Assembly (NCBI GenBank): GCA_900491605.1
Contig: UESW01004622.1
Coordinates: 550,989-614,988 of the forward strand
Source of the DNA: Calamus simplicifolius
Lineage: Eukaryota; Streptophyta; Magnoliopsida; Arecales; Arecaceae
Direction of reading: 5' to 3'
DNA length: 64,000 nucleotides
Shown here one piece after another: positions 14,301 to 24,910 of the stretch. Every line of letters begins with the position of its first letter. Positions within the stretch are counted from its first letter, which is position 1. The notes under the pieces were generated by a model. It did not search any database. It was not told the origin of the DNA and saw only the letters and a list, made by a program, of their open reading frames with translations. Made by a program: the position numbers and the translations under genes.

Positions 14301-14684
14301 TTTTTTTCTTGAACATCAGCTGTTACCCTAGCTACAAACCAACACAATAGAGCTCCAACCCAAGGAAGAAAAGACGAGGGAGTTCGGAACACCGTAATGG
14401 GAACCCAAGTGCCCGCATTCTCCGACCTTCAAGGTTTCAATCAAAATATATTAAAGAAGTAAAGAAACAAGAAATCCGACCTGGGAGGTGCGGAGATCGA
14501 GGTCAATAACCGGAGAAGGGGAGCTCAGGTGGTGGAACCGAAGCCGCGGGCCGCCGGATTGGTCGCCGGCGAAGAAGGCGGAGACGGCAGGCGGCAGCGT
14601 GGTGGAGGGATGGGAGGGGACGTGGGAGAGGGTAACGCTTGGGAATTCCAGTTGCCTCTGCTTCTGCCCTAAAGAAGTCTCCAT
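2294..14684 (-). CDS. PRMT4: PRMT4/CARM1-type histone-arginine methyltransferase gene, nine exons, C-terminal part missing
   Basis: Type I protein arginine methyltransferases of this family use S-adenosylmethionine to make asymmetric dimethylarginine on histone H3 and other proteins, mainly in the nucleus. Nine exons join without a frame break: 14684-14481, 14275-14207, 11398-11302, 9455-9312, 9111-9008, 8879-8781, 8646-8577, 7456-7360 and 2348-2294, 939 nt or 313 codons. All introns are GT-AG. Visible motifs are a divergent N-terminal domain (residues 1-124), the KMYFHYYGQLLHQQNMLQDY helix (about 147-166), SAM motif I VVDVGAGSG (190-198), post-I VYAVEAS (212-218) and the double-E loop with E260 and E269. 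The start at 14684 (METSLGQKQ) resembles other plant PRMT4 N-termini; an in-frame ATG at 14798 would add 38 residues. Family members run to about 530 residues; the barrel with the THW loop is not seen here. The gene is therefore either truncated or continues left of base 1. Confidence 0.88.
2929..2997. repeat. Short direct duplication in intron 8
   Basis: ATTCTCCACAGGTGA occurs at 2929-2943 and again at 2983-2997, with a (GAGTT)n-like run between them. Confidence 0.6.
3150..3366. repeat. GGTAC-rich dispersed repeat in PRMT4 intron
   Basis: A 0.2-kb segment crowded with TACC/GGTA words (for example GTACCGGTACATATCTCG near its right end), unlike the surrounding AT-rich intron. It is similar in composition to the repeats at 749, 6290 and 33337. 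No coding content; probably a non-autonomous element remnant. Confidence 0.45.
4336..4450. repeat. Local duplication with GTATAC motifs
   Basis: GCTCGATGGAAATGGA followed by CTGC or TTGC appears at about 4336 and again at about 4422. The two copies are separated by TACTGTATACGTACC-like palindromic sequence. Intronic, no coding signal. Confidence 0.5.
5833..5918. repeat. Direct repeat, 30 bp, two copies
   Basis: The 30-bp word beginning ATGTTTTTATCTAATTGATT occurs at 5833-5862 and, with at most one change, at 5889-5918, 56 bp apart. A simple segmental duplication inside intron 8. Confidence 0.65.
6290..6590. repeat. GGTAC-rich dispersed repeat in PRMT4 intron
   Basis: Dense GGTACC, AGTACCATATGTTG and GCATGGTATCC words, with a duplicated GTACCATATGTTG (about 6423 and 6449). 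Same composition class as the repeats at 749, 3150 and 33337. Confidence 0.4.
7360..7456 (-). CDS. PRMT4: PRMT4 exon 8 (second half of double-E loop)
   Basis: Acceptor TTTTTTAG, donor GAAG before GTGCGT. It encodes GTLLVNERMLESYVIARDR and FLAPTGKMFPSLG, including the second catalytic glutamate (E269). The last two bases join exon 9 to make an arginine codon. Confidence 0.95.
8577..8646 (-). CDS. PRMT4: PRMT4 exon 7 (first half of double-E loop)
   Basis: Acceptor CAACAG, donor ATGG before GTGAGT. It encodes VKGKVEEVELPEKADILIS and EPM, with the first catalytic glutamate (E260). Reading past the donor gives a false extension, because the true next codons lie in exon 8. Confidence 0.95.
8781..8879 (-). 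CDS. PRMT4: PRMT4 exon 6 (post-I motif)
   Basis: Thirty-three codons, acceptor CATTTAG, donor ACG before GTTTGA, phase 0. It encodes AGAKHVYAVEASEMAEYA; the glutamate of VYAVEAS contacts the ribose of SAM in this family. Confidence 0.93.
9008..9111 (-). CDS. PRMT4: PRMT4 exon 5 (SAM motif I)
   Basis: Acceptor TTTTAG, donor CAG before GTTTGC. It encodes TYYAAVIENR and then VVVDVGAGSGILSLFAAQ, the glycine-rich SAM-binding motif I. Ends in phase 0. Confidence 0.95.
9312..9455 (-). CDS. PRMT4: PRMT4 exon 4
   Basis: Starts after ATATCAG and ends at ACAG before GTTATA. It encodes SKFDNKIEATSAKMYFHYYG and the QQNMLQDYVRTG helix, which forms part of the SAM pocket in type I PRMTs. The split glycine codon joins exon 5 in frame. 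Confidence 0.93.
9781..9935. repeat. Tandem duplication of about 75 bp in PRMT4 intron 3
   Basis: Two diverged copies (9781-9854 and 9855-9935) share ATTGAAATGAAAGT(G/T)CACATACA and AGTAACCTCA in the same order. Non-coding. Confidence 0.65.
11302..11398 (-). CDS. PRMT4: PRMT4 exon 3
   Basis: Thirty-two codons plus one base, encoding KAFKIGFRTEDESKLF and ending at TCTG before GTACTA. The acceptor is ACCAG. The single base left over completes a glycine codon with exon 4, which confirms the junction. The preceding intron is 2.8 kb. Confidence 0.85.
14207..14275 (-). CDS. PRMT4: PRMT4 exon 2
   Basis: Twenty-three codons beginning IFKLGPAELLCVSE after a TTTCAG acceptor and ending GAG before the donor GTATGT; phase 0. 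The FKLGP stretch matches the conserved start of the plant PRMT4 N-terminal domain. Confidence 0.88.
14481..14684 (-). CDS. PRMT4: PRMT4 exon 1
   Basis: Sixty-eight codons from the ATG at 14684 to CAG followed by the donor GTCGG; phase 0 at its end. It encodes the variable N-terminal region. High GC here contrasts with the AT-rich introns. Confidence 0.85.
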
Positions 14685-14812
14685 TCTCCTCCTCTTCTTT
14701 CTTTGTTGAGAGGTAGGGTTTTGGGAGCTAGAGATTAGGGTTTTCAGGGAAAGGGTCTTTGAGGAAGGATGGTATGGGATGCGAAGCGGAGCCGCCAAAG
14801 AAGCGGTCGCAC

Positions 14813-14826
14813 TCTTTAAAAAGACA
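14813..14826 (-). promoter_or_regulatory. TATA-like element upstream of PRMT4
   Basis: The minus strand reads CTTTTTAAAGAG about 130 bp upstream of the PRMT4 ATG. It is a weak TATA variant in the right place. Plant housekeeping promoters often lack a TATA box, so this is tentative. Confidence 0.2.
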
Positions 14827-14883
14827 GATGCTAGACGTGCTCTCGCTCGCTCGCTACCGCTCTATTTGCGTCGCTGACGCTAA

Positions 14884-15556
14884 GGTTGCGTTTGACAGCG
14901 GATAGTATTTTCAGATTGTTGATAATTTAAATAAAAATTATCAAATAATTATTTTTGATTAAAATTTTTTTTAAATAATAATTTATATTATTAAAAATTA
15001 AAATTATTTTTAAAATAATAATTTATATTATTAAAATATAATAATTTGATTTTTTTTTTGATAAAATTACTTTTGCTTTGATAACTCTTTATTTGCCTTT
15101 TTCTATTTATGTGGTTAGATTCATGTCGAAAGTCTTGATTATTGTTGAGCTCTTGGGCCGCTTCCACTTCCTTCGATCGATGGTATTCTTTCTATGACCG
15201 TCGTCTCTAGATACCACAAACTCCTCCTAATTGATTGTTTTCCTATTTATTGCATGTACCGCTAAAAGCGCTAGAAACTGTCTTCATATAAAACGAAAAC
15301 TTCTCTATGAATGAAAATATTAGATTTTTTTTTTATTTTGTTATATACAAAATAATTTTTTAATTTAAAAATTATTAAATTTAAATATTATTATTATAAA
15401 TATAATTTTTTAAATTAAATATAATATATAAATTTTTAATAAATTTAATTAATAATATTTTAAGAATTAAATTATTAATAATTTATGAAATAATAATTTA
15501 TTTTATCAATAATTTATATTATCATTCAGGATGGTTTGGGATGCATCAAACGCAAC
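14884..15556. mobile_element. MITE-like inverted-repeat element, AT-rich interior
   Basis: The left end GGTTGCGTTTGA (14884-14895) is mirrored by TCAAACGCAAC (15546-15556). The interior is extremely AT-rich, with runs such as AATAATTTATATTATTAAA, and has no coding capacity. A TAA precedes the left end and TTA follows the right end, so a clean direct target duplication is not seen. It lies 200 bp upstream of the PRMT4 start, on the promoter side. Tentative, because the ends differ by one base. Confidence 0.45.
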
Positions 15557-17178
15557 TTACGCAACTTAAGATATACGAAGCAGTAAAAAAAAAAAATTAA
15601 ACAGAACTAGGATCCATTATTGTTAGCTTTTTCGTTTTAATCGGCACCATTCATTTGAAATCAACGGGTCGGTGATTGGTTGCGAAACATGGGAACGTGT
15701 GAGGCGACGAAGAAAGAAAAGAAAAGAAAGAACGAAAATTCATGCCCTCCACTTTTAATTCGTTGCCGACCGAACTTCTCACTCCATTCTTCCATATTTT
15801 TATTGCTTTTTATATTTAATATACCTTTAGCCCTCAAAATTCATGATACGGAGTTAATTAATAAAATAATTAATATATCATCATGATATAAACATTTTTT
15901 TATTAGACTAATGATATATATATTATTTTATCAATTTTATCTAACAAAAATTATAATAATTAAAATTTTAAAGATTAAAAAATAAATTTTGAGTGAAAGT
16001 TTATGTACTAAAAGTATATCATTACTTTTAAAAAAAATCATAACAATATGCTAGCGGCGTTATATATGGTAATATCATGATATTTTTTTTTAATAAAATT
16101 TAGTATTCATATGTTGAGCTATTTATTTACTCGCACTCGCAACATGGTTATAAGGCTTTTTAGAACCAACTGAAAATGCAATTTAGCTTAAGTTACAATG
16201 CAATAGAATTACGTGGAAGTAAACTGCATTATAACTCAACATATTAATACTATTTGGAAAATTATAATTGGAAAACCCTCTTAGAAAAAGTTGTTTATAT
16301 CATCAAACGTTGTTATAAATTATTATTATTATAACTTTATTATGATATAATATTATGAATTATTGTATTAATATTAACATGTTATCAGTAATTAATATTA
16401 TATGTTTATATTATTACAATATTATTAATAAATTAATGTTGATATTATTCATAATAATATTATTATAATACTAATAATATTCTTAATTTATAAATTATTA
16501 TGATATAATCATATTATAATATTGTTATGACATACCATCGAATGCGATCATTTTTGTATTTCAAAACCGTAAGTTGACATTCTATAAGTCGATCTGTGTC
16601 TGATTTAGTTACAAATAAATTTGCATATTTTTAGGTCTTATTTATTGCCCTAATATAGCTTGACCTACAATATATAACTAAATTATAGTATTCTAAACGA
16701 AAGAGATGAGATACATTGTAACTCAATATATAATGCAATTTTAACTAAAAAATTCCAAACAACCCCTTCATGTAATTGGAATACTAACGATAATTAAATT
16801 ACTATGGTTAAAATTATAATTTATATTTTATTTTATTTTATTATTTATTATTTGATTATATGATGCTAAATGAGATGTGTTAACCTTGCAAATGATATGA
16901 TAAGCTTATTATTAAATTACAATATTAGTTACTCTAGTAATTATATCGCTACATTAAAATATATATTAACTATAAGTTGTAATAAGAATAATAATATATT
17001 ACGATCATAAGAATCAGTGTATTATGTATTATTGATTCAATTACTCTTGCTATATTACAATAATTTTTATAATATTCATGTCACTACAAGGTAATTTGAT
17101 ATTGTAATATTTGGATATATTATTAGAATCACAAATACAAATATTAATAATAGGTATCATTATAATAACTCATATAAC

Positions 17179-17213
<35 letters not shown>

Positions 17214-17365
17214 CATGATTATTATTTGTGCATGATATGCAAATTAAAAAGAGAATGATTATCATACAATAATACTAACTAATTAAGTATACTATGTTCA
17301 TGATAATAGTAAAACAATAATTGAATTATCATTATACTAATCAATATTTATTTTAATATGATTTG
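15557..17365. other. AT-rich intergenic sequence, no gene
   Basis: About 1.8 kb of very AT-rich sequence with many TTATTA/ATAATA words and no convincing frame; the 68-residue frame at 15680 is basic, low-complexity and looks accidental. Ends at the insertion site of the first gypsy element. Confidence 0.6.
17181..17211. repeat. (AT)n microsatellite
   Basis: An uninterrupted run of AT dinucleotides, about 15 units, in AT-rich intergenic DNA. Confidence 0.95.
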
Positions 17366-17676
17366 TTTATTGTTGTTGTTGAAATCCATCCTCTGACTCG
17401 GGCACAATCGGGCTCCATCCTGGGCGGACCTGCAAGACAGTCCTCACGCGAGAGGCGTTGGAGGTGGCCCTCCGCGGAAGACCCTCCAAGGCTAAAGTCA
17501 GCGGGGATCGGCAATTAACAAACGAGAGGAGAAAGCTCTCGCTGAAGTGTCTCTCCAGGGGTGGCCTTTCAAGAGCTCTGAGCAGAGCGTTAATGGCGGA
17601 AAGAGGGTGAGCAGAAGCAGAAGGAGGGTAGGTCAGTAAGCCAGTGTGCATACCTGAGGAGCCGGGAGATGGCCCT

Positions 17677-17684
17677 ACTTATAG
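17677..17684 (-). promoter_or_regulatory. LTR TATA box
   Basis: CTATAAGTAGGG on the minus strand. The same site is kept in the other LTR at 31537-31544. It would set the U3/R boundary. Confidence 0.6.
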
Positions 17685-17979
17685 AGGATCACCCGATTCC
17701 TTGAGGGTGTCGTGGGTCCGAAAGTCGTTAGGATTCGAATCCAGTTTGTTATGAGGTCAGTAAGATTCGCATCTTGTTGGTGAGAGGATCGACGGCTGAG
17801 AGAGCTGGTTGATGCCTCGAGATTTGGCGATTGCATAGGCTCCAGGGCTCTAGGCCACTCTCGCGGGTCCTAGGCCACTCTCGGGCCTGATTTCTATTTG
17901 GAATCTTACGAATTTGAACTCTCTCGCGTCGGATTCTGCGGAGGTGCTTGAGCACCTGAGTTTGGCCGAGGCATAACGG

Positions 17980-18147
17980 ATAGCTCGGCCAGGACTGAGA
18001 GATAGGAATAGCTCGGCTGGGGCCGAGAGATGGGAATAGCTCGGCTGAGGCCGAGAGACAGGGATAGCTCGGCTGAGGCCGAGAAGCAGAGATAGCTCGG
18101 CTGAGGCCGAGAGGCAGGGATAGCTCGGCTAAGACCGAGAGATGGGA
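17980..18147. repeat. Six-copy 28-bp array of an inverted repeat in the LTR
   Basis: ATAGCTCGG recurs at 17980, 18008, 18036, 18064, 18092 and 18120, exactly 28 bp apart. Each unit carries CTCGGCTGAGGCCGAG, an inverted repeat with 6-bp arms and a 4-bp loop. It lies upstream of the LTR TATA box in the sense of transcription. Confidence 0.9.
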
Positions 18148-18308
18148 TCCGCGTCTTGGGAATCCTTGGCTCGCTAAGGGGATTAAGGCGTCCCGATCCA
18201 CTGAGGTTGACTCATCCCTAACGGGTATCATACAGCAAGTGGGAGTCAGGATTGATCCTAACCTTTTGCACGATTATTGATGCAACGGCGATTTTGCCCC
18301 TCAATACA

Positions 18309-18324
18309 TGCCTCCCACTCCCTA
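18309..18324 (-). other. Polypurine tract
   Basis: The minus strand reads TAGGGAGTGGGAGGCA directly before the 3' LTR, the expected place and composition for the plus-strand primer. Confidence 0.8.
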
Positions 18325-18705
18325 GTTCGAAGCATAGGTTCAGGCGTAGGGAGTATAACTCCGAGTGGCATGATCTGAATGGATTCGGATTTGACAGCCC
18401 GCATAATGATGCCCTAATTAATGTTGCGCGGCCGCCTTGCCTTTACGGGACGGAACCGTTGCTTCCTAGGGGCAACGGTTGGGGAAGTGCCACGTAGTAA
18501 ATCTCGATTTTCACAGTGCCTACGACGGTGGTTCCGGGAGTTCCAATCAAGATGCCTTATCTTCTCTTTGAGACGGTTTCCTTTGGGGAGAAGCAAAGTC
18601 GAAACAGCGCCATTCGATTTCGCAGCGCCCTTTCATCCCTTCTTAGAGGATCTTGTTCCCCTTTTTCCTTTGCAGCATCGCTCGGTGTTTCCTTCAACCA
18701 ACAGC

Positions 18706-21659
18706 ATGGTGAGGCCTAGCGACATGATTTCAAAGATTGCTGCTGAAGATTTGGAGAAAATATGCCAGAAATATTGCATTCCCTCGGATGTCATTTTACG
18801 GCTGCCGGAGCCCGAACATAGGGTTTCGCAAGAGCTGGAGGGTGGGATCTTTCTTTACGAAGATAGCCTGAAGGAAGGCCTCCGACTTCCCCTTCACCCC
18901 TTAGTGAAAGAGGTCATGAGGTTCTACAACATCTACCCAACAATGGTGGCTCCCAACAACTAGCGGAGTATCATCGGATTTATCTCGATGTGCAACCCGG
19001 TTTAGGTAACAGCAACTATGTCCCTGTTCCGTGTTTGTTACCACCTAATGTCCGGAAGGAGCTCGGAGTGGTCCTATATCGGACCTCGGAAGTCGTTCAG
19101 GATGATCATGGATAAACCATCATCCATAAAGGAATGGAAGGTTTGATTCTTTATCGCCGAAGGGAACATCGGTTCCGACTTCCCGCGGGTATGGGAAAAC
19201 CCTATTAGGGATATGGAAGCGCATCCAGCCTTGTCTAAACAAGAGGAGGAGGACCTAGGGGTCCTTCTTGACAGTCGAGTGTTCTTGTCCCATGCTCTGC
19301 TATCAAAGGAGGCTCTTTTTGCTGCTGGGATTAGCCCCATTGACTTGCGAGGTAAGTCCCTCTCTTTCTCCCCTCCATTGATTTCGTTCGAGCAAGTACG
19401 TCTCGGTCTGATTGTTTGCCTACTGTGCTTGCAGCCAAGAAATCTGCGCTGGAGGGCCATATAAAGAAAGAGTTGGGAAAGCGTCCGAGAGAGCTGGTAG
19501 TGCAAAAAGGCATAAGTCTGAGAAGAATGTTCGTCTTTCTGGAGAGCACTCGCCGGAGGCTGGGAGAGTCAAGGCTAGTCCGCGCTCTTTACCATCAAAA
19601 AAAGAGGATGTGGGGGAGCCGGCAGTAAGAGAGGGTCCCCTCAGTTGGAGGAGGGAGTAATAGTCACGACTGAGGAGCAGAGGGCGGAGGAGGACTCATA
19701 GAGGGTTGCTGAAATCCCTTGTCCTCTGGTGGTGGAGATAGTGGATAGCCCGGACAAGGCTCCGTCGGAAGTTCAGGGTGAGCCTATCATTGAAGGGCTT
19801 CCTTCGGAGGGATTAGAGGGCGATGATGTTGGGCCAAGGGTAACGGAGGCTCAGGAGGAGTTTCCTGCTGGAGAGCGTCCTCCTGAGAGAGTTAGAGGAG
19901 CCGATGAACAGATCGAGGCTTTGGTGGAGTTCGCGGAGGAGGAGCAGGGGCCGATGACTGAAGAAGGTCCTTTGGGTGAGGGAAGAGGGCAGGATGATGA
20001 CCTTCCAGCCGAAGCCTCTCCCACTAGAGCCTCGGGAACATTGGGGCATGGGTTGGCCGAGTTATCCGAAGAATCGCAGGCCAGACTCTTGCTAAAGGAG
20101 GCCAGGAGATTGAAGGCTTCTCAGTCTGAGATTGCTCAGACTGGTCCCTTAGATGTGCAACCTGGGAGTTTGAACCCGGCCATCGAGGAGGCATTCTCTG
20201 CTCTGATAAAATCGGCATTGTATCCGAGCGTCGGTTCCTCGATGAACGAGTTTGTGGATTTGGACCTTATCGACACCGCATTTGGTCAACGAAACGTGGT
20301 GAAGGATGTTCATCTTCTCCCTGAGATCGGTAATTCCACCCTTATGGAGTTAGCTAGGTCTTACACCTCCCGGGTGAGTTGCTATTCCAGAGTATCGGGT
20401 GTTTTCTGTCGAACTTGATCGTGCTTTCTTATTCTTACTTGAGTTTTGTTTCGCAGAGCACTCTGATCACTAGGGCATTGTGCTGGCATTTGAGCTTGGT
20501 GACAGGGGCCAGCGTCCAGGCCAAAAGAGTCAGTACCGAGCTCCGATTGCGAGTAGAAGTGTCTGACAAATTTGAGCGAGTTCTGGACATCGCCAACAAG
20601 AACTTGGCGAGGGCGAGGAGACTTCACTAGGCCGCCCTCAACGACGTATCCAAATTAAGGCTCGAAGTTAAGGAGCTGCATGGGCTTCGAGCGAGGTACG
20701 ACGAAGTATGTTTGGAGTTATCACAGATCACATCCAGACGCGCCGAAGAAATGGAAACTGCTAAGAAGCAGCTCGACGAAAGTCGAGACAGACTGGGGAG
20801 AGAAGCTGCCAAGAAGAATCGCCTGAATAGAATGCTTGGTGAGTCGGAGGAGAAAGTTCGGCAACTGAATCATTGCATTGTTGCCAAGGATGACAGGATC
20901 AGATGGGATCAGGAGAAATTGGCCAAGCTTGATAATGAGCTCTCCCAGTCCAGGGAAGAAGACAATAGTATGCAATCGAAGATCAATGTCCTCAAGGACA
21001 GGATCAAGCTGGTTAAGGCCGACAAGCTGAGGGCCTTCGGCGAGGTCGAGGAATTAACCAGGAGATTAGCCTAGCAGGAGGAGGAGGTACGATATCATCT
21101 TTTTTAAACTTCCTATCGGCTCATCGTTGCATCGGCTAACCCTGCGTTTGCAAATGAAGAAGGAGAGGCTCGAAGGCAAGGTCAATTAGAGAGTCTACAA
21201 GAAGAACTGGCGTCGAGTCATCGGAGGAGCTCGGAGCTCGAGGGGCGGGTTGCCAAGACTGAGGAGCAAATTGCCTTGCTCCGAAGCCAAGTTGTTAAGG
21301 CTGAAAGGCGATTCGCCATGCTTCGGGGTGAACAAAATGCGACTTGTGCCGAGGCTTTTCAGCTTGGCACAGAGGAGATCCGAATCAGGATATCTCGGGA
21401 GCATCCAGAATGGGACCTCTCCTTTTTGGATGTTGAACCCTTTGAGGCCTGCACCCCAGGGGCTGAAGAAGCCGAGTACGAAGATATCTCAGATGTTGAT
21501 CTTGATGATATTTTGGGTTCTAGTGAGGCTGCAGCTCCCGAAGGACACTCCAAGCCCGCCGCCGAAGGAACAATGACTTTTGAAGTGGGCGGAACGAGCA
21601 AAGCCTTCCTGAATATTGTTGAGGACACTGTCGGGAATGATCCAGCCTCTGATCCTTGA
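18706..21659 (+). pseudogene. Antisense ORF of the gypsy element (putative gypsy-type transposon domain plus coiled coil), broken
   Basis: The reading direction is opposite to gag-pol. The first segment (18706-18963) has IPSDVILRLPEP, FLYEDSLKEGLRLPLHPLV and VMRFYNIYPTMVAPN, a clear match to the Pfam family called putative gypsy type transposon (Transposase_28). A TAG then interrupts at 18961 and frameshifts follow. Further segments are 19213-19360 (a DMEAHPALSKQEEEDL-type link), 19412-19630, 19729-20418 (acidic, Glu/Pro-rich), 20560-21074 (a long charged coiled coil) and 21276-21659 (acidic C-terminus, ends at TGA). GT/AG junctions near 19350/19436 and 20375/20456 suggest introns, as in related elements. 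Known: many plant Tat-type elements carry such an antisense gene of unknown function. Inactive here. Confidence 0.75.
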
Positions 21660-22265
21660 GGGCCGTTTGTGTATTTTTGTTTTTCAAATATGCAATTTGG
21701 TTGAAATTCCCAATGAATGGGTCCTTGGCCTCAACTTGTTTGTCTTTTTGACCAGTCTTCTTGTCTCAGGATTTTCTTTCGACTGTGAACAAGTTATGAC
21801 TTGTTCACGCTCTTTGGCTGATTTAGTTCGGACTTGAGTAAATGTCTCGGTCGAAACCGAGGTATAAGGATAGCTCGGACTAGGACCGAGATATGAGGAT
21901 AGTTTGGTTTGTCCAAAGTAAAGATTGGCACGCTCGGCCAAGGTGCTAGATGGTCCGGCGCACAAGTTTGGACGTAAGGAATATAGCCTCAAGTAACATG
22001 ATTCGAATGGGGGTTTGGTCCCGAGAAAGGGGGCGCATCCCGAGCGTCACAAAGTTATTAACGATCTTCTTCGATGAGGGAGTGGAACTCTTCATTTCCC
22101 ACGAACGCCCGCTGAGGCGATGACATGTGGCGTATCCCGCGGTAGTAGTGTTAGAATTAATGGTCCTAGAGATCGGATACCCGTCAGAAGCAGTTTAAAA
22201 ACGAGCGGGGGAGCACCATCGTTAATCATCTTTTCAGCGATCTCGTCAGATTTTCAGATATTGAG

Positions 22266-22644
22266 ATGGCTTCCAGAGGTGAGGGGCAATCGACCAAGAC
22301 ACCAAGCGGCGATGTTAGTGGCCGCAGGGGGGCCCTTTGGGGCCGTACCACAATAACCATCGATGGGGAGGTTTTAGCCTCAGTGTTCTCAGATCGTGAA
22401 CAACTCGGAAGATGGCCGAGCAATATCTGGCCGTTATTACAAGAGAGATCAGCTCCTCCGCCAAGACAACAGCCGACTGGAGAGGCAGGTGGAGTCCCTC
22501 GACGACAAGTGGTCGGGCCAGCTATGCAGCACGGGGAAAGCTCAGTGGCGCCTGGAGAAGATGATAAGCCCCTGTGAGGGCTCATGTACTTTTTTTTTTC
22601 CTCTTGTTTCTCTTTTTGTGGTGAATGAAAAGGAGTTTTCGTAA
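22266..22644 (+). pseudogene. Short antisense ORF with a charged coiled-coil segment
   Basis: An ATG at 22266 opens 103 codons. The overlapping frame at 22396-22644 contains RQDNSRLERQVESLDDKW and KAQWRLEKMI, a charged amphipathic stretch. The two pieces probably belong to one small protein split by a frameshift. It lies in the long 3' part of the gypsy element, in the same direction as the Transposase_28-type ORF. Function unknown. Confidence 0.35.
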
Positions 22645-24910
22645 TTTTTGTGTCTGCTACCACCTCCGAAACATTCTTTCTTACCATTCGAGTCTTACGA
22701 AATGAACCACCCTCCTAGGGAATCTCTAGTAACCTTAGCGAGGTTAGAGCATGGTGTCTCCGTTTTGATCGAGGTAAACGAAACTCGTAAATTCCCGCCG
22801 GAGCATTGCGTATACTCGGCCTTGCGAAGCATAAGGAGCGTTCCGTAGTTGTTGAGGCAAGGGCAGCTATCACGATCTGGATCGAAGCATAACATAACGC
22901 TCGGTTGTATTGAACCGAGAAGAGATACCTCGGTTTAGCCGAAGTATGGAGGCGATCTTGGCTTTGAGTTGAAGCACAAGACAATGTCTCGGTTTATGCC
23001 AAGATGTAATGGGCGGTTGGGCCAAGGGGATATCAATGTGCTTTTATTGAGGAGTACTTGACTTCTGCGCCTTTTTATTGCTCTGCCAGTGCCTTGTCTT
23101 TTCCAAGGCAAGTTGACCTTCTTTTTGCCGAATGGATAATACGGCTTTGCAAACTGCAAAAGGATGCCTCGCTATTTTCGGAGTCATCTATTCCGTCGGC
23201 TCTTTCCAATGTAGGCCCTTTTAGCGTGTGACATAAGCACTCGTTTGTCATTGGAGCACATCATTTTCATCGGGCGTTTTTTCAGGCCTGCCGTATCTCA
23301 AGGATCGGCGTCGATTTCCTGCACTTAAGGCTTTTGATTCGGGATCAGAGGAAAATCTTCTAGCGTGTGTCATGGCATGGGCAATGCATTCGGTGTGCTT
23401 CGAGGAGCGCTCTTTTCATCCTGGGATGCCACATGGTAGTGTGGTAGGGCATTTTGAATCTCGGGGCTTTTCGCTCTGACTGCTCCCAATTTGTTTGCCT
23501 ATAAAATGGGAGAAGGGGGCCGTGTCCGACTATCTCCCAAGGCTTTCTTCTCTGTGAGTTGTGAAAGTTTCATGATGTCTGTGTCCCCTAGGTTGAAGGT
23601 GGAGAGAATGAGTTTTCCTTTTGTGAGTCGACTTCCCCGGATACTGGGGTGATGAAGAAGTTGCTGAAGAGCAAACCATCCTCAAGAGAGGAATTTCGAA
23701 GATCATATGGAGAGCGCACAGGAGGTCCGCAGAGATCACATGGAGAGCGCACATATGCACTTCCTGTGTGTCCTTTGTGGTTTGCTACGGGGGTGGCAGG
23801 GTAGGTAGTGCACATGCACCCCGTAGTATGCACGGACTTTTCCTTCTCCCTCGGGCTGGTTCCCTTAGCTCAACTGGCTGGGGGATCTTTTGCTTGTGAA
23901 GAGGGAGTTGAGAGCAGTGTCGGTCTGCTTGTACCCTATCTTTTCATGGTCGGGCAGTGTCCAGCAGTGTCCAGTAGCCCAGCATCCCACTTGGGGGGGA
24001 TGCATCCTCAGCATCAGCATCCACGGGTCTTCCTTCTGTCCTTGGATCTCTTCGCCAATCCAGAGGACCCGTGGGAAGCTGGCTCGGCCTTAGCCGGCGG
24101 TTCAGGGCGAGCTGATTGGTTGTTTGATCTCTTGGGTCAGATGCCGAAACATTATTATTAACCGAAGCTGACTAAAGTAGCCCGGCCGAGCTATTTACTC
24201 ATTTTTATTTCTTGTGCCAGATGCACTTGTAATGCCTCTTAGGAGGTTGTAACTCTTTTCCATTGAAGAAATAAAGAAAGTTTTATTCTTTCTTCTTTTA
24301 GCATCTGCTTCTTTTTCGATGGGATTATGCTTGAGAGTCACTACACCCGTATCACGCTTTTTGTGTCATAGCATATTTCGGCAGCGTCCTTGCTACCTTG
24401 TTTTTGCAAAGACCGCTATTCGTCCCAAGTGGAGAAAAACGTTTATCCTGCTTGGGTCAGAGGTAGACCTGGGCGGTCTTGTGAACCCATGTGGTGAGCG
24501 TGATCTCGTTTGTAGAACGAAGCAGTATTTCTTTGGAAAGAGACAGCTTGTGTGCCTTAACTGTTGAGCAGAAGAAGGTTGCTTGCTTTTGCCGAAGTAT
24601 AATAGGACGTCTTAGTTGCGTCAGAGTGTTTGAGAGATTGCTCGTCTAGGCCGGAGCTTCGGGTAACACTTTGTGAGTACGTCATTTGACTTGACCGAGA
24701 TTTTAGATAATACACTACTCGGTTGTAGTCAAGGTTTCAGAATATCGCTCGGTTGTCGCTGAGGTTTTAGAATATCGCTCGGTTGTTGCTAAGGTTTTTC
24801 GGTGTTTTACTTGGCCCTGCCAAGGTACGGTGATATCACTCGGTTTGGCCGAGGATTTTGGTAAGAGACGTGCACCGGCTTTAGCCGAGGCTTCTGCGCT
24901 GTTTGACCCG
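22645..24910. other. Non-coding 3' part of the gypsy element
   Basis: No convincing coding segment. The sequence repeats GCTCGG, GGCCGAG and CCGAGGT words, most densely around 21840-21960, 22900-23010 and 24690-24880, related in sequence to the LTR 28-bp unit. Confidence 0.5.

Larger units (their letters stand above)
17371..18308 (-). repeat. 3' LTR of Tat-like gypsy element
   Basis: 938 bp, colinear with 31231-32166. In the minus sense it begins TGTATTGAGG directly after the PPT and ends CAACAACAACA. The 28-bp array lies at 17980-18147 and a TATA box at 17677-17684. Confidence 0.95.

Noticed and set aside
15680..15886. 68-residue plus-strand frame in AT-rich intergenic DNA
   Set aside because: Low-complexity lysine start, no family likeness and no conserved context.
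17749..18231. 160-residue minus-strand frame in the gypsy LTR
   Set aside because: Driven by the 28-bp array (repeated LPSLGPSRAIP-type peptides) and repeated in the other LTR; no domain.
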